A DNA stretch of 26,023 nt from a virus. The translations under genes were made by a program, and so were the position numbers. Below, in pieces: positions 1-7,630 of the stretch (its first letter is position 1; each line of letters opens with the position of its first letter). The notes below the pieces were generated by a model, which did no database searches, was not told the DNA's origin, and was given only the letters and a program-made list of their open reading frames with translations. Where the stretch lies: IMG/VR virus record IMGVR_UViG_3300010883_000379, positions 1 to 26,023 of that record; one strand, written 5' to 3'.

Positions 1-2
1 AC

Positions 3-2123
3 CCTCAAGATATCGCCCAACTCCTGAATGCCCGCTTGCGGGCGGGTGTCGAGGAGGCGGGTGAGTGGGCAGACGAGGCGCGCCGCGCCAACAACTACTA
101 TGTCTCGGACCAATTTGAGGACATGGAAGATGGGGATGTTGGTAGGACGATGCCGTTTGTTGCTAATATCATCAGGCGGGATGTGGACCAGATCGTCGCG
201 CGGGTATTAGACGCTGAGCCGATGGTCAATCCTCGGGGGCGCCACGAAAAAGACTACGACTTCGGCAAGCTACTCGTCGACGTCTTACAGTGGACCCGCG
301 ATGAGGAGTTGAACTGGTGGGATGACCAAGAGGACGTCATCACCGACATGCTCCACACAGGCGAAGGCATCCTCCATGAGAAGTGGGACCCCGACGCGAT
401 GGGGGGGCTGGGTATGCCCATCGCAAAGCATATCGACCCCCGCTTTATCGTGTGGGACCCGGGCGCGCGCGAGTGGCAAAGAGGGGATGGGGCATGGGTG
501 ATTCACTTTGAGCCTACCCGGGTGTCGAGCCTTGAAAAAGAGTTCGGTCTTAAAGAGGTCACGGCGGACTACCCCGGATTTTTCCTCGAAGACAGCGCAG
601 GCAGTTACTCAAAGCGAGGTGGAAGCACTACAACGCCCTCGGGCGACGCCGCACCCTCCTCGGACGAACTCGACCCCATGGCCTACAAGAAGACCATGTA
701 CGAGAAAAAGGTCGAGTACGATGTTGTTTATTATGGTCCCGACGGCAAGATGGTGCAGGTGCCCGACTACGAAGGCGAAGGCGACGGCGAACTGCGCCCC
801 ATGGCCCGGAGCGACTATAACCTCCTCGACGACGATGCCAAGTCCAGCCTCACTAAGGGAAAGTTAAAGCGCGAAGAATTATGGGAGACGATCTGCGTCA
901 ACGACGAGATCGTTCACCGTGAGCTATCTGTTTATGATACTTCAAACGGCGGACACGGCATGTACCCCTTCGCCTTCTTCACCTACGTGCGTATGCGCGG
1001 ACGCAGTCACGGCAAGGGGGAGATCGACTACCTCATAGGACCACAGGACCTCATCAACCAGACGCTCAGCCGCTGGCTGGAGCAGTTGATGGTCGCCGGG
1101 TCCAACTTCGTAGTAGCCCCCAAGGGATCATTGCCCCGAGAGGACGAGGAGAAGCTCCTCAATATCGGACGCAACCCCATGCAGGTTTTACACCCCTACC
1201 CCGGCTTTGCTCCGCCTCAGATACAGGGCGCTAACCCCACGGGCGCCTCACTGTTTGCCAGCGGCTACTCGCTACTGCAAGATGTCAAGGACAAGGTTTC
1301 CGGTATTTACGACGTTCATCGGGGCGACATGCCCTACCAGACGTCTGGGCGCGGTATTCGCGCCTTGCAGTCCCAAGCAGACCTTCTCGGGACTATGCCT
1401 CGGCGCCACATTGAGTCCGCCTTACAGATGGCGACCTACTTACGCCTCTCTAATATCGTGCAGTTCATGCGCGGCCAGCGCATTGCCGAGGTCACCGACT
1501 TAGAGACCAAGGAAACTCGGGCGGTTTACATCGGTCAGTCCATGGCAGAGATAGAAGCTGAGTTTGGCATGCGCGCTAGCGTGGAGCCACAGACGGGCCT
1601 TGAGATGCGCGACGGGGGCGGGCAGGCAATGGCGCTGACCGACCCTCAAACAGAGGAAGATGCTCAGATTATTATCCTGACCGATGCCACGGGACGCTCC
1701 GTAGACCTCGGTCGTATAAAATTTGAACTCGACACAGGCAAAGAGCGCAACCGGGCCGAGCGGCAGGAGTTTGCCGAGATGGTTATGCAGAATATTGGCG
1801 CCCCAGCGGTGCCGTGGGCACTTGAACTGCTCGACGCCCCCAATAAAGAGACGCTAATCAACAGTATTGAAGAGAGTAACTCCGCCATGCGTATCATGGG
1901 CATGGTAGAGGATGCGGCGAAGGCGTCAGGTCTCGACCCACAGCAAATATTACAGCAATTTCAACAGCAACTACAACAACTTGCCCAAGGAGCGCAAAAT
2001 GCACAGCAAGGCCAACCCCAAAATGGGCGCCAAGGTCCGCCCCAAGGCCAAGGTCCGCCCCAAGGTCCGCCCCAAGGCCAAGGCCAGCCCCAAGGCCCGC
2101 CCCAAGGCCAAGGCCCGAGGTAA
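3..2123 (+). CDS. Portal protein, P22-like type (5' end outside window)
   Basis: The portal forms the dodecameric ring at the head vertex through which DNA is packaged and ejected. The frame is open to the first base of the window (reading PQDIAQLLNARL before the TTG at 36), so the true start lies upstream and about 706 residues are visible. Portal-like features are a helical start with VANIIRRDVDQI, a segment containing WDDQEDVITDMLHTGEGI, then HIDPRFIVWDPGA, and a long middle part with DYLIGPQDLINQTLSRW. The size fits P22-like portals. The last ~60 residues are first Gln-rich and then an irregular Pro/Gln/Gly repeat, which probably forms a disordered tail. Scaffold and capsid genes follow, as expected for a portal. 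The family assignment rests on remembered sequence patterns and gene order, not on a search. Confidence 0.85.
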   Translation, partial: PQDIAQLLNARLRAGVEEAGEWADEARRANNYYVSDQFEDMEDGDVGRTMPFVANIIRRDVDQIVARVLDAEPMVNPRGRHEKDYDFGKLLVDVLQWTRDEELNWWDDQEDVITDMLHTGEGILHEKWDPDAMGGLGMPIAKHIDPRFIVWDPGAREWQRGDGAWVIHFEPTRVSSLEKEFGLKEVTADYPGFFLEDSAGSYSKRGGSTTTPSGDAAPSSDELDPMAYKKTMYEKKVEYDVVYYGPDGKMVQVPDYEGEGDGELRPMARSDYNLLDDDAKSSLTKGKLKREELWETICVNDEIVHRELSVYDTSNGGHGMYPFAFFTYVRMRGRSHGKGEIDYLIGPQDLINQTLSRWLEQLMVAGSNFVVAPKGSLPREDEEKLLNIGRNPMQVLHPYPGFAPPQIQGANPTGASLFASGYSLLQDVKDKVSGIYDVHRGDMPYQTSGRGIRALQSQADLLGTMPRRHIESALQMATYLRLSNIVQFMRGQRIAEVTDLETKETRAVYIGQSMAEIEAEFGMRASVEPQTGLEMRDGGGQAMALTDPQTEEDAQIIILTDATGRSVDLGRIKFELDTGKERNRAERQEFAEMVMQNIGAPAVPWALELLDAPNKETLINSIEESNSAMRIMGMVEDAAKASGLDPQQILQQFQQQLQQLAQGAQNAQQGQPQNGRQGPPQGQGPPQGPPQGQGQPQGPPQGQGPR
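2029..2120 (+). repeat. Imperfect GC-rich tandem repeat coding the portal C-terminal tail
   Basis: Short units built on CCAAGGTCCGCCC or CCAAGGCC recur irregularly up to the portal stop codon. In the portal frame they encode Gly-Pro-Pro-Gln and Gly-Gln blocks. Glycines are not strictly every third residue, so this is not a classical collagen repeat. Such repeats change length easily, so the tail length probably varies between related phages. Confidence 0.8.
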
Positions 2124-2144
2124 TACGCGCAAAGCGTACTAATT

Positions 2145-2753
2145 ATGCCAAAATTTCCCAAGGTAGACGCCTATAAAGACCTCGGATACGAGCCAGAACA
2201 GCTTGTTACGGTCGATGAGGCGACGGAACATCAGTTTGAGGGCGACTTACCGCCCTTTGACCGCACTTTTATCCATGCTTTGCACGCCACCTCGAACAAT
2301 TTGCCCTTTGAACTGACTTTTAACCCCGAAATAACGGGCGAGGCGAGCCATGCGGCGAGTGATAAGGGGGTATTTGTTACTAATTTCGGCGGCGCGGACG
2401 GTAAAATGTGGTCTATAGCCCATAATTGGACCAAAAGGTGGAGCGGAAAGGTGCCTCCGGGGTATTGTGCGATAAGTTACCGCGATAACGACGTTGCCAT
2501 ACTTGGACCGTACATGACCATACGCACCTGCTGGTCCTGTCACTTATCGGGTTGGCTGGTCCCAGATAAAGTAGGCAATTGCATACCGGGCATGGATTGC
2601 CCAAGCTGTGGGAACATGGATTGGTTTGGAAAAGTCATTGATTCGGAACAAGGCCCTGCAATGTTTGAGAAAGACGTAGCTGTATATATCGCAGACAAGA
2701 GCGGCAAACTTGCCGACAAAATATATACAGGGTTTCGATCATATGGAAGATAA
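2145..2753 (+). CDS. Protein of unknown function with a zinc-ribbon-like four-cysteine motif
   Basis: 202 residues, not recognised as a named family. The visible feature is a pair of CxxC knuckles, Cys129-Cys132 (CWSC) and Cys152-Cys155 (CPSC), with extra cysteines at 108 and 146. This spacing fits a zinc ribbon. The flanks are rich in Trp, Phe and Tyr, with no membrane segment or signal peptide. The start is the first ATG after the portal stop and has no clear Shine-Dalgarno sequence; a short inverted repeat (TACGC at 2124-2128, GCGTA at 2134-2138) lies just upstream. Position between portal and scaffold suggests a head-assembly or packaging role, but it could also be a regulator carried in the late operon. 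Zinc binding is inferred from the cysteine spacing only. Confidence 0.7.
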   Translation: MPKFPKVDAYKDLGYEPEQLVTVDEATEHQFEGDLPPFDRTFIHALHATSNNLPFELTFNPEITGEASHAASDKGVFVTNFGGADGKMWSIAHNWTKRWSGKVPPGYCAISYRDNDVAILGPYMTIRTCWSCHLSGWLVPDKVGNCIPGMDCPSCGNMDWFGKVIDSEQGPAMFEKDVAVYIADKSGKLADKIYTGFRSYGR

Positions 2754-2836
2754 GTTTTTACAGTGGACCAACGAGCCTAACACGTCAGCTATGACTACTG
2801 CGACGGCTCGCGTCCTTAACGGTGGAGTAACACATC

Positions 2837-3691
2837 ATGGCGGAGAATCCAAAGGAAGCGTCGGAGACTACACAGTCTCAACCCGACCAACGTCCTACAG
2901 AGATCGAAGTCGATGGCGAAAAGATCAACGTGAGCGAGGCGGTCACTGCGCTAAAGAACAAGGAGCAGTGGCAAAAGAGTTTTACTCACCGCGACCAAGA
3001 ACTGGCATCCCAACGAAAACAACTCGACGGGATGTTGAACAAGGTAGTCGATGCGACTACCGCCAAACCCAAACCGGAGGCTGAGCCTGTGGAACTTCCA
3101 GATCCAGTCGAAGACAAGGGTGCGTTCGAGGAAGCGCTGAATAAACGAGAAGCCGCGACAGTGGCCAAGGCAGAAGAGCGGGCAAGGGAAGTTGCTGGGC
3201 AGGCCGAGAGGCGTGTTATGCAACAGCGTGCTGGCGAGAAGGTCGTTCAACAAAATGTCCAGATGGCTGATCGGTATCTTGATCAGAACCACAGCGACAT
3301 CTCTCCCCAAGAGAGGGACGCCGTCAAGCGCGAGTTAGCCCACATCGGGGGACCGCAGTATGGCCAATTGGACAAGGCGACGAATACGTTTCGCTACAAT
3401 GACGACGCCGTCAAGAAAGCCGTCAGGATGGTGGACTCAATCCATCAGCGTCAGATCGCTTCTGCCCAATCCCAAGGACGCAATGAAGGTCTTACGGGGA
3501 GGACGCAGGGGCAAGCGGCGGCAAATATGCCGCTACCCAACGTGCCGACAGCAGAGTCGCCAGTAGGCGAACGAGTAGAGTTTCTGAACAACCTCACACA
3601 ACAGGGTGTACAGGAAGTCGCGCGGACTCTGGATGTCGACGAAATAAATCAACTTATTAACGAAAACCGACGACGTTTAGAAAATCGGTAG
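2837..3691 (+). CDS. Capsid scaffolding protein
   Basis: 284 residues, highly charged and rich in Glu, Gln, Lys and Ala, with almost no aromatic residues. A long predicted helical or coiled-coil stretch covers about residues 45-150, including runs such as AEERAREVAGQAERRVMQQR. This composition is typical of phage scaffolds, which fill the procapsid and leave or are degraded before DNA packaging. The gene lies directly before the major capsid gene, the usual place for a scaffold. The start is well defined: GGTGGAG precedes the ATG and an in-frame TAA lies three codons upstream. The C-terminus (DVDEINQLINENRRRLENR) is a charged helix of the kind that contacts coat protein in other scaffolds; that role is inferred here. 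Confidence 0.8.
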   Translation: MAENPKEASETTQSQPDQRPTEIEVDGEKINVSEAVTALKNKEQWQKSFTHRDQELASQRKQLDGMLNKVVDATTAKPKPEAEPVELPDPVEDKGAFEEALNKREAATVAKAEERAREVAGQAERRVMQQRAGEKVVQQNVQMADRYLDQNHSDISPQERDAVKRELAHIGGPQYGQLDKATNTFRYNDDAVKKAVRMVDSIHQRQIASAQSQGRNEGLTGRTQGQAAANMPLPNVPTAESPVGERVEFLNNLTQQGVQEVARTLDVDEINQLINENRRRLENR

Positions 3692-3700
3692 GAGAGAATA

Positions 3701-4999
3701 ATGCCTTATTCAGCAGGACAGGGGTTTGTTACTGGCACCGGAAATGGGTCGTCCTCGACCGATTTCGGTACCATGTCAGACGACCTGATCCTTACTTTGT
3801 GGTCCTCCAAGTTGCACATGGAGACCAAGCGCGAACTGTGGTTCACGGATCGCGGCATGACCAAGCAGGAAACTGGGGACGAGAGTGTTTACACTCGCAA
3901 TTCAAGTGCCCCTGTTATTATCAAAGACGAGATGGGCGTGGGGCGCGGCCAGCGCATACGCTTAGCCCTTCGTAAGCAGTTGACGTCGGGGTTGCCCGCC
4001 TATAGCTCCGCAAATGCAGGCGACCACTCCGCCATCAATCGCTGGACGGCGGTGGCGGCTGAGACGGGTTATATTCACCCGAAGCATTTCAGCGTAGGCA
4101 CGACTGGCACTGCCGCTACCGAGGGGTCGCTGGTAGATGCTGAAGAAACCATGGAACTCTACGACCTGTCCTGCACGGTAGAGATGATGAAACATGCCGT
4201 TGCGTTCAGTGCGCCAGAGATCCAGAACATGCGTACCAGCTTCAATATGGAAGATGAAGCCGCTGTCGCCCTGCGCGACTGGCTCGTCGCTCAGAAAGAA
4301 GAGTCGATCCTCGACTCCTTCTATTTCGGCAACCCGGCCCATATCATTCGTGGCGGGACCGATGGCACTGCCGCCGCTCCTGTTACCCATCCCAACCATG
4401 TGTTGGCAGGTGATGCGACCGCCAATGCGGCTGGTTACTCCGCCGACTTGGTCTCCGACGATAAACTCGACGGCGCCGCACTTCGCAAGATCTACAAGGA
4501 GTGTCGCCAGAAGAACATCAACCCCATCAGCGTTGGTGGTCAAGACGTCTACGTTGTCTTGGCAAATGTTCGTTGTATGCAAGACCTCATGGCCGATAAT
4601 ACCTCCGCGCGCACGGGCGTGCTGGAAGTTATGAATCGTGCCGGGACGGGTTCGGACAACCCGATCATCAGTCGGTCGGAAGTCTACTACAGTGGTCTTT
4701 GTGTCCATGAATACAACCGTGTTCGTGGCGCCAATCTCGCTGGCACCACCGCTGCGGACGGCACTGGAGATCCCGGGACCGAGTCGGAGCACATTCACAA
4801 TATCGTCCTCGGTGCGGATGCGCTTGTTGAGGCAAATGCTACTGAGCCGCGCCTCGTTCGCCGTAAGGAGGACAGGTACGAAGATGTCTACGGTATTGGC
4901 ATCAAGCAGGTCTACGGTGGCACCCGGGCAGACTGGACGTCTGTCGGCGGCACTGTTATGAACCAGTCGTCGTTGCAGTTCACGGCGTGGGGCGCATAA
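3701..4999 (+). CDS. Major capsid protein, N4-gp56 / DUF4043 type
   Basis: 432 residues, the main shell protein of the head. It follows the pattern of the N4-gp56 family: an N-terminal LILTLWSSKLHMETKRELWF segment, a strand region with VGRGQRIRLALRKQLTSG, a domain with EGSLVDAEETMELYDLS, then the helical EDEAAVALRDWLVAQKEESI. The C-terminal part contains a conserved-looking ALVEANATEPRLV stretch and ends near LQFTAWGA. These proteins adopt the HK97 fold. AGGAGAG lies a few bases before the ATG and is the clearest ribosome-binding site in the window. The gene follows the scaffold by 9 bases and is closed by a hairpin terminator, as is common for the most highly expressed virion gene. Confidence 0.9.
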   Translation: MPYSAGQGFVTGTGNGSSSTDFGTMSDDLILTLWSSKLHMETKRELWFTDRGMTKQETGDESVYTRNSSAPVIIKDEMGVGRGQRIRLALRKQLTSGLPAYSSANAGDHSAINRWTAVAAETGYIHPKHFSVGTTGTAATEGSLVDAEETMELYDLSCTVEMMKHAVAFSAPEIQNMRTSFNMEDEAAVALRDWLVAQKEESILDSFYFGNPAHIIRGGTDGTAAAPVTHPNHVLAGDATANAAGYSADLVSDDKLDGAALRKIYKECRQKNINPISVGGQDVYVVLANVRCMQDLMADNTSARTGVLEVMNRAGTGSDNPIISRSEVYYSGLCVHEYNRVRGANLAGTTAADGTGDPGTESEHIHNIVLGADALVEANATEPRLVRRKEDRYEDVYGIGIKQVYGGTRADWTSVGGTVMNQSSLQFTAWGA

Positions 5000-5020
5000 G
5001 CGTAGTAATCTTTTCACTGA

Positions 5021-5053
5021 GCCGGGCGGAGTACAACCTCCGCTCGGCCCTTT
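5021..5053 (+). terminator. Hairpin terminator after the major capsid gene
   Basis: An 11-base stem, GCCGGGCGGAG paired with CTCCGCTCGGC and containing one G-U pair, encloses the loop TACAAC at 5032-5037. It is followed by CCCTTTCT. The stem is strong but the T-run is short, so it may terminate only partly, or act as an RNA-stabilising 3' end that raises capsid transcript levels relative to downstream genes. Confidence 0.65.
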
Positions 5054-5071
5054 CTACACAGAGAGGGTCGA

Positions 5072-5386
5072 ATGGCCACTTTTATTCTCGAAAGCAGTAC
5101 GGCACGAAGTGAGGTAGTAAACTACACACTTGACGTGCGAAGGTTTCAGGCGAAGCCTCACCCCGCCTTTGGTGGGCGAAAAGTTCTTGAAGTTTATGAC
5201 GAGCCGACATATGCGGCGCTCAACGCCAAGTATAAGTCACTGACGCCCGCCGAGGACCTCATAGAGGCCAAGGAGGGGGCGAACTTAGCAAAGGCACTAC
5301 AGGCGGCGCTGGAGCCTCTCCTTAGACGCATTGATAAACTAGAAGGCCAGCCAGCTAAACGACGAAAAAAGGAACCTGACGGATGA
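5072..5386 (+). CDS. Small head/neck-region protein of unknown function
   Basis: 104 residues, not recognised. The N-terminal half is mixed alpha/beta with a PHPAFGGRKVLEVYDEPTY segment. Residues 58-94 are helical and Ala/Leu/Glu-rich, possibly a coiled coil. The C-terminus is strongly basic (KRRKKEPDG). AGAGAGGG lies well placed before the ATG. The stop overlaps the start of the adaptor gene (ATGA), so the two are probably translated together. Position after the capsid gene and before the adaptor suggests a minor capsid, decoration or head-completion role. No membrane segment or catalytic motif is visible. Confidence 0.7.
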   Translation: MATFILESSTARSEVVNYTLDVRRFQAKPHPAFGGRKVLEVYDEPTYAALNAKYKSLTPAEDLIEAKEGANLAKALQAALEPLLRRIDKLEGQPAKRRKKEPDG

Positions 5387-6072
5387 GCCAACTGACATGG
5401 GGTGAACTCAAGGACCGGATCTCTCGCCGCTCCCACAAGAACCTGCAACGCACAGTGCAAAGCGAAGACGTTGAGTATTGGGCCAAGGCAGGTATTGAGA
5501 TGGTGGAGCAGGAGGAAGCATGGCCTTGGCTTCGGACGACCAACACGATCACCCTTGTCGCAGATCAATATGAATACAATTGGCCCGCCGCTCTCGCGCG
5601 CTACGACGCCGAGTCGTTTCGCTATGGGTCCTCGACGAGCTACCTTGTCGATATGGGACGTCCCGAGCGCATGGACTTCGCCCTCGGACCAGCATGGAGA
5701 GACAGCGCGACCACTTCTGCTACGCCCGAATACTTCTGTGCATTCGGGCGTAATTTTTGGATAGGCGCCAAGCCGGGTTCAACCTTCGTAACAGCAAACC
5801 CCACCGTATACTTTTATGGCTGGAAGTCAGACACCTACACACTGACCCAGTCGCCTACCGACGCAACAGTCCTATCTATTCCCCGCGAGGTCGCCGACTG
5901 CTATGTGGTGGCGGCGCTCTCCACAGGTCTCCAACAAGAAGACGATCCCGACTGGGCACGTCTGCGCCAGACGCATGATCAGAATATGATCAAGCTGAGA
6001 GGCATGGATGAGTCTATTGACGCCAATAAAGAGACGCGCCTACCGCGCTTCGCTCGGCACATGGAGTATTAA
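5383..6072 (+). CDS. Head-tail connector / adaptor protein
   Basis: 229 residues. Adaptor proteins form a ring under the portal and join it to the tail (compare P22 gp4, T7 gp11 and the SU10-type adaptor). Consistent features are the helical N-terminus (MSQLTWGELKDRISRR), a Trp-rich QEEAWPWLRTTN motif, a YEYNWPAALARYDAESFRY segment, a central beta region ending FYGWKSD, then IPREVADCYVVAALSTGL followed by a helical tail. The order 'helices, Trp motif, beta insert, P-E/R-V + helix' is what I associate with this family. It sits between the capsid gene and the fibre/nozzle genes, where adaptors are normally found. A gp4-like head-completion protein is the main alternative. Confidence 0.65.
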   Translation: MSQLTWGELKDRISRRSHKNLQRTVQSEDVEYWAKAGIEMVEQEEAWPWLRTTNTITLVADQYEYNWPAALARYDAESFRYGSSTSYLVDMGRPERMDFALGPAWRDSATTSATPEYFCAFGRNFWIGAKPGSTFVTANPTVYFYGWKSDTYTLTQSPTDATVLSIPREVADCYVVAALSTGLQQEDDPDWARLRQTHDQNMIKLRGMDESIDANKETRLPRFARHMEY

Positions 6073-6074
6073 AA

Positions 6075-6488
6075 ATGGCCAACGCTATATACCCCAAAGC
6101 AAAAGAGAAGTTTTTGTCGGGGAATATCAACATGACTTCGGACACCATCAAGCTCGCACTCATTGACACGGCGGACTACACCTACAGCGCCGCGCATGAG
6201 CACTATGACGACATCGCCGCCGGGGTTCCTACTAATGGCACGATTACCGTAGGAACAAATAAGAGCGTGACGAATGGTGTATTCGACGCTGACGACGTCA
6301 CCTTCGTTGGCATAGCCACCGACCTTGCCCATGAGGCGCTTGTCCTCTACAAGGACACTGGGGTCGCCACCTCCAGCCCGGTAATCCTATACATTGACGT
6401 GGTCACCAACGGCTTGCCTGTGACTCCAAATGGCGGAAACATTACCGTCTCTTTTGATTCGACGGCTAATAAGATCTTTGCCCTGTAA
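6075..6488 (+). CDS. Small beta-rich structural protein common in phages
   Basis: 137 residues of a type I recall from many phage structural clusters, usually annotated as hypothetical. Its signature is MANAIYPKAKEKFLSG near the start, then IKLALIDTADYTYSAAHEHY, a GVFDADDVTF strand, a VLYKDTG motif and a C-terminal PNGGNITVSFD. Composition is beta-rich with no membrane segment, which suits a minor virion component of head, neck or fibre base. The ATG lies three bases after the adaptor stop. The stop overlaps the next start (TAATG), so it is probably translated with the first fibre gene. The precise virion location is not known to me. Confidence 0.7.
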   Translation: MANAIYPKAKEKFLSGNINMTSDTIKLALIDTADYTYSAAHEHYDDIAAGVPTNGTITVGTNKSVTNGVFDADDVTFVGIATDLAHEALVLYKDTGVATSSPVILYIDVVTNGLPVTPNGGNITVSFDSTANKIFAL

Positions 6489-7630
6489 TGGCGCTTGCTG
6501 TAGGTGATCGCGTAAAGCATACCGCGACTACCACGGGGACAGGCACATTCACCCTCGGGAGCGCACCTGTTGGATTCCAGACGGTGGGGTCTGTCCTCAG
6601 TAACGGCGACACCACCTACTACACTATCCAGCATGGCACGGCGAATGAGTGGGAGGTAGGTCTCGGGACCTACACATCTTCCGGGACTACGCTCGCACGC
6701 ACTACGGTCTTGTCGAGTTCAAACAGTGGTTCAGCGGTAGACTTCAGTGCAGGCGACAAAGACGTCTTCATCACACTCCCTGCGGCGAAATCCATATACC
6801 TCGACGGAAGTGGGAATGCAACCGCACTCGGCACGGTGGGATCTGGCACATGGCAGGGAACTGCCATAGCCGACGCCTATATCGGCACCCTCTCTGCGGC
6901 CAGCAAGGTCTCTGGGTCGGCGGTGCAGTTGGCGAGCACCTCTGCCTTAGAGAACTCGACCGGGCTTCGCATAAAGAGCGCCATCGCAGGCACGGGCCTC
7001 TCGGAGGCAAGTCAGGTCTTATCTGTCGACGCATCTCAAACTCAAATCACAGCACTGGGCACAATTGCGACGGGGACATGGTCGGCAACGGACGTCGCCA
7101 TACTTCATGGGGGGACTGGCTCGTCCACGGCGGCGGGCGCGCGCACGAACTTGGGCGTGCAGTCATTTACTGGAGCAACGTCGGCGCCGGGGTCACCTGC
7201 CGCTGGCGACGAGTGGTATGATACGAACAGTGCCATCTTATACAAGCGTATTGTTGATTCTTCGAGCAACGCAACATGGTTAGACATAAGCGGCTCATCG
7301 TCGGTTGGTGGACTCATTGCGACTGCCGAAACCACATCCATTGGCACCAGCGTTACAACGATACAGGAGTTTGGCAAAAGCCTCTACCAGTCGGCCAAGG
7401 TGGTCGTAGAGGTGACCGACATAACCAATACCGAGTATCGCGTCTCAGAGGCGTTGATCCTCCATGACGGCACCAATGCCCACATCGTCGAATACGGCGT
7501 AGCCTATACTGGGTCGAGTGATTTCGCAACCCTGACGGTAGACATCAGCGGCGCCAATGTAAGATTGAGATGCGTAGGAACCAGTGCAAACAACACGGCG
7601 CAAGTCGTCTGGACTAAGGTGACAACCTAA
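6488..7630 (+). CDS. Tail-fibre-like structural protein 1 (380 aa)
   Basis: Ser/Thr/Gly/Ala-rich and beta-rich, as in trimeric fibres. Residues 1-105 form a recurrent phage module: GDRVKHTA at the start, TTYYTI, EWEVGLGTYTSSGTTLARTT, SAGDKDVFITLPA. Residues ~110-225 carry fibre repeats with the pattern GT(I/V)xxGTWxxTxIA and a HGGTG motif. Residues ~228-260 contain APGSPAAGDEWYDT, a short module also seen in fibres. The last 100 residues form a distinct small beta domain. The N-terminal module differs from those of the three following fibres, so this may be the adaptor fibre that docks on the virion and carries others. The stop overlaps the next start (TAATG). Confidence 0.75.
   Translation: MALAVGDRVKHTATTTGTGTFTLGSAPVGFQTVGSVLSNGDTTYYTIQHGTANEWEVGLGTYTSSGTTLARTTVLSSSNSGSAVDFSAGDKDVFITLPAAKSIYLDGSGNATALGTVGSGTWQGTAIADAYIGTLSAASKVSGSAVQLASTSALENSTGLRIKSAIAGTGLSEASQVLSVDASQTQITALGTIATGTWSATDVAILHGGTGSSTAAGARTNLGVQSFTGATSAPGSPAAGDEWYDTNSAILYKRIVDSSSNATWLDISGSSSVGGLIATAETTSIGTSVTTIQEFGKSLYQSAKVVVEVTDITNTEYRVSEALILHDGTNAHIVEYGVAYTGSSDFATLTVDISGANVRLRCVGTSANNTAQVVWTKVTT

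Noticed and set aside
28-210. ATG at position 28 as the first gene start
   Set aside because: It is in a different frame from the portal and gives a short Arg-rich peptide; the portal frame is open through the window edge.
1912-2120. Collagen-like domain at the portal C-terminus
   Set aside because: Glycines do not keep a three-residue register; it is a Pro/Gln/Gly low-complexity tail.
2124-2138. Inverted repeat TACGC/GCGTA after the portal gene as a terminator
   Set aside because: Only a 5-bp stem with no T-run, so too weak to call.
2710-3084. 124-codon plus-strand frame overlapping the scaffold start
   Set aside because: It overlaps the scaffold by about 250 bases, lacks a scaffold-like or known pattern, and reads as Arg/Thr-rich out-of-frame sequence.
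3962-5017. Open frame of 351 codons on the minus strand across the capsid gene
   Set aside because: Antisense to a well-recognised major capsid gene, basic and motif-free; also crosses the reverse of the coding end without its own signals.
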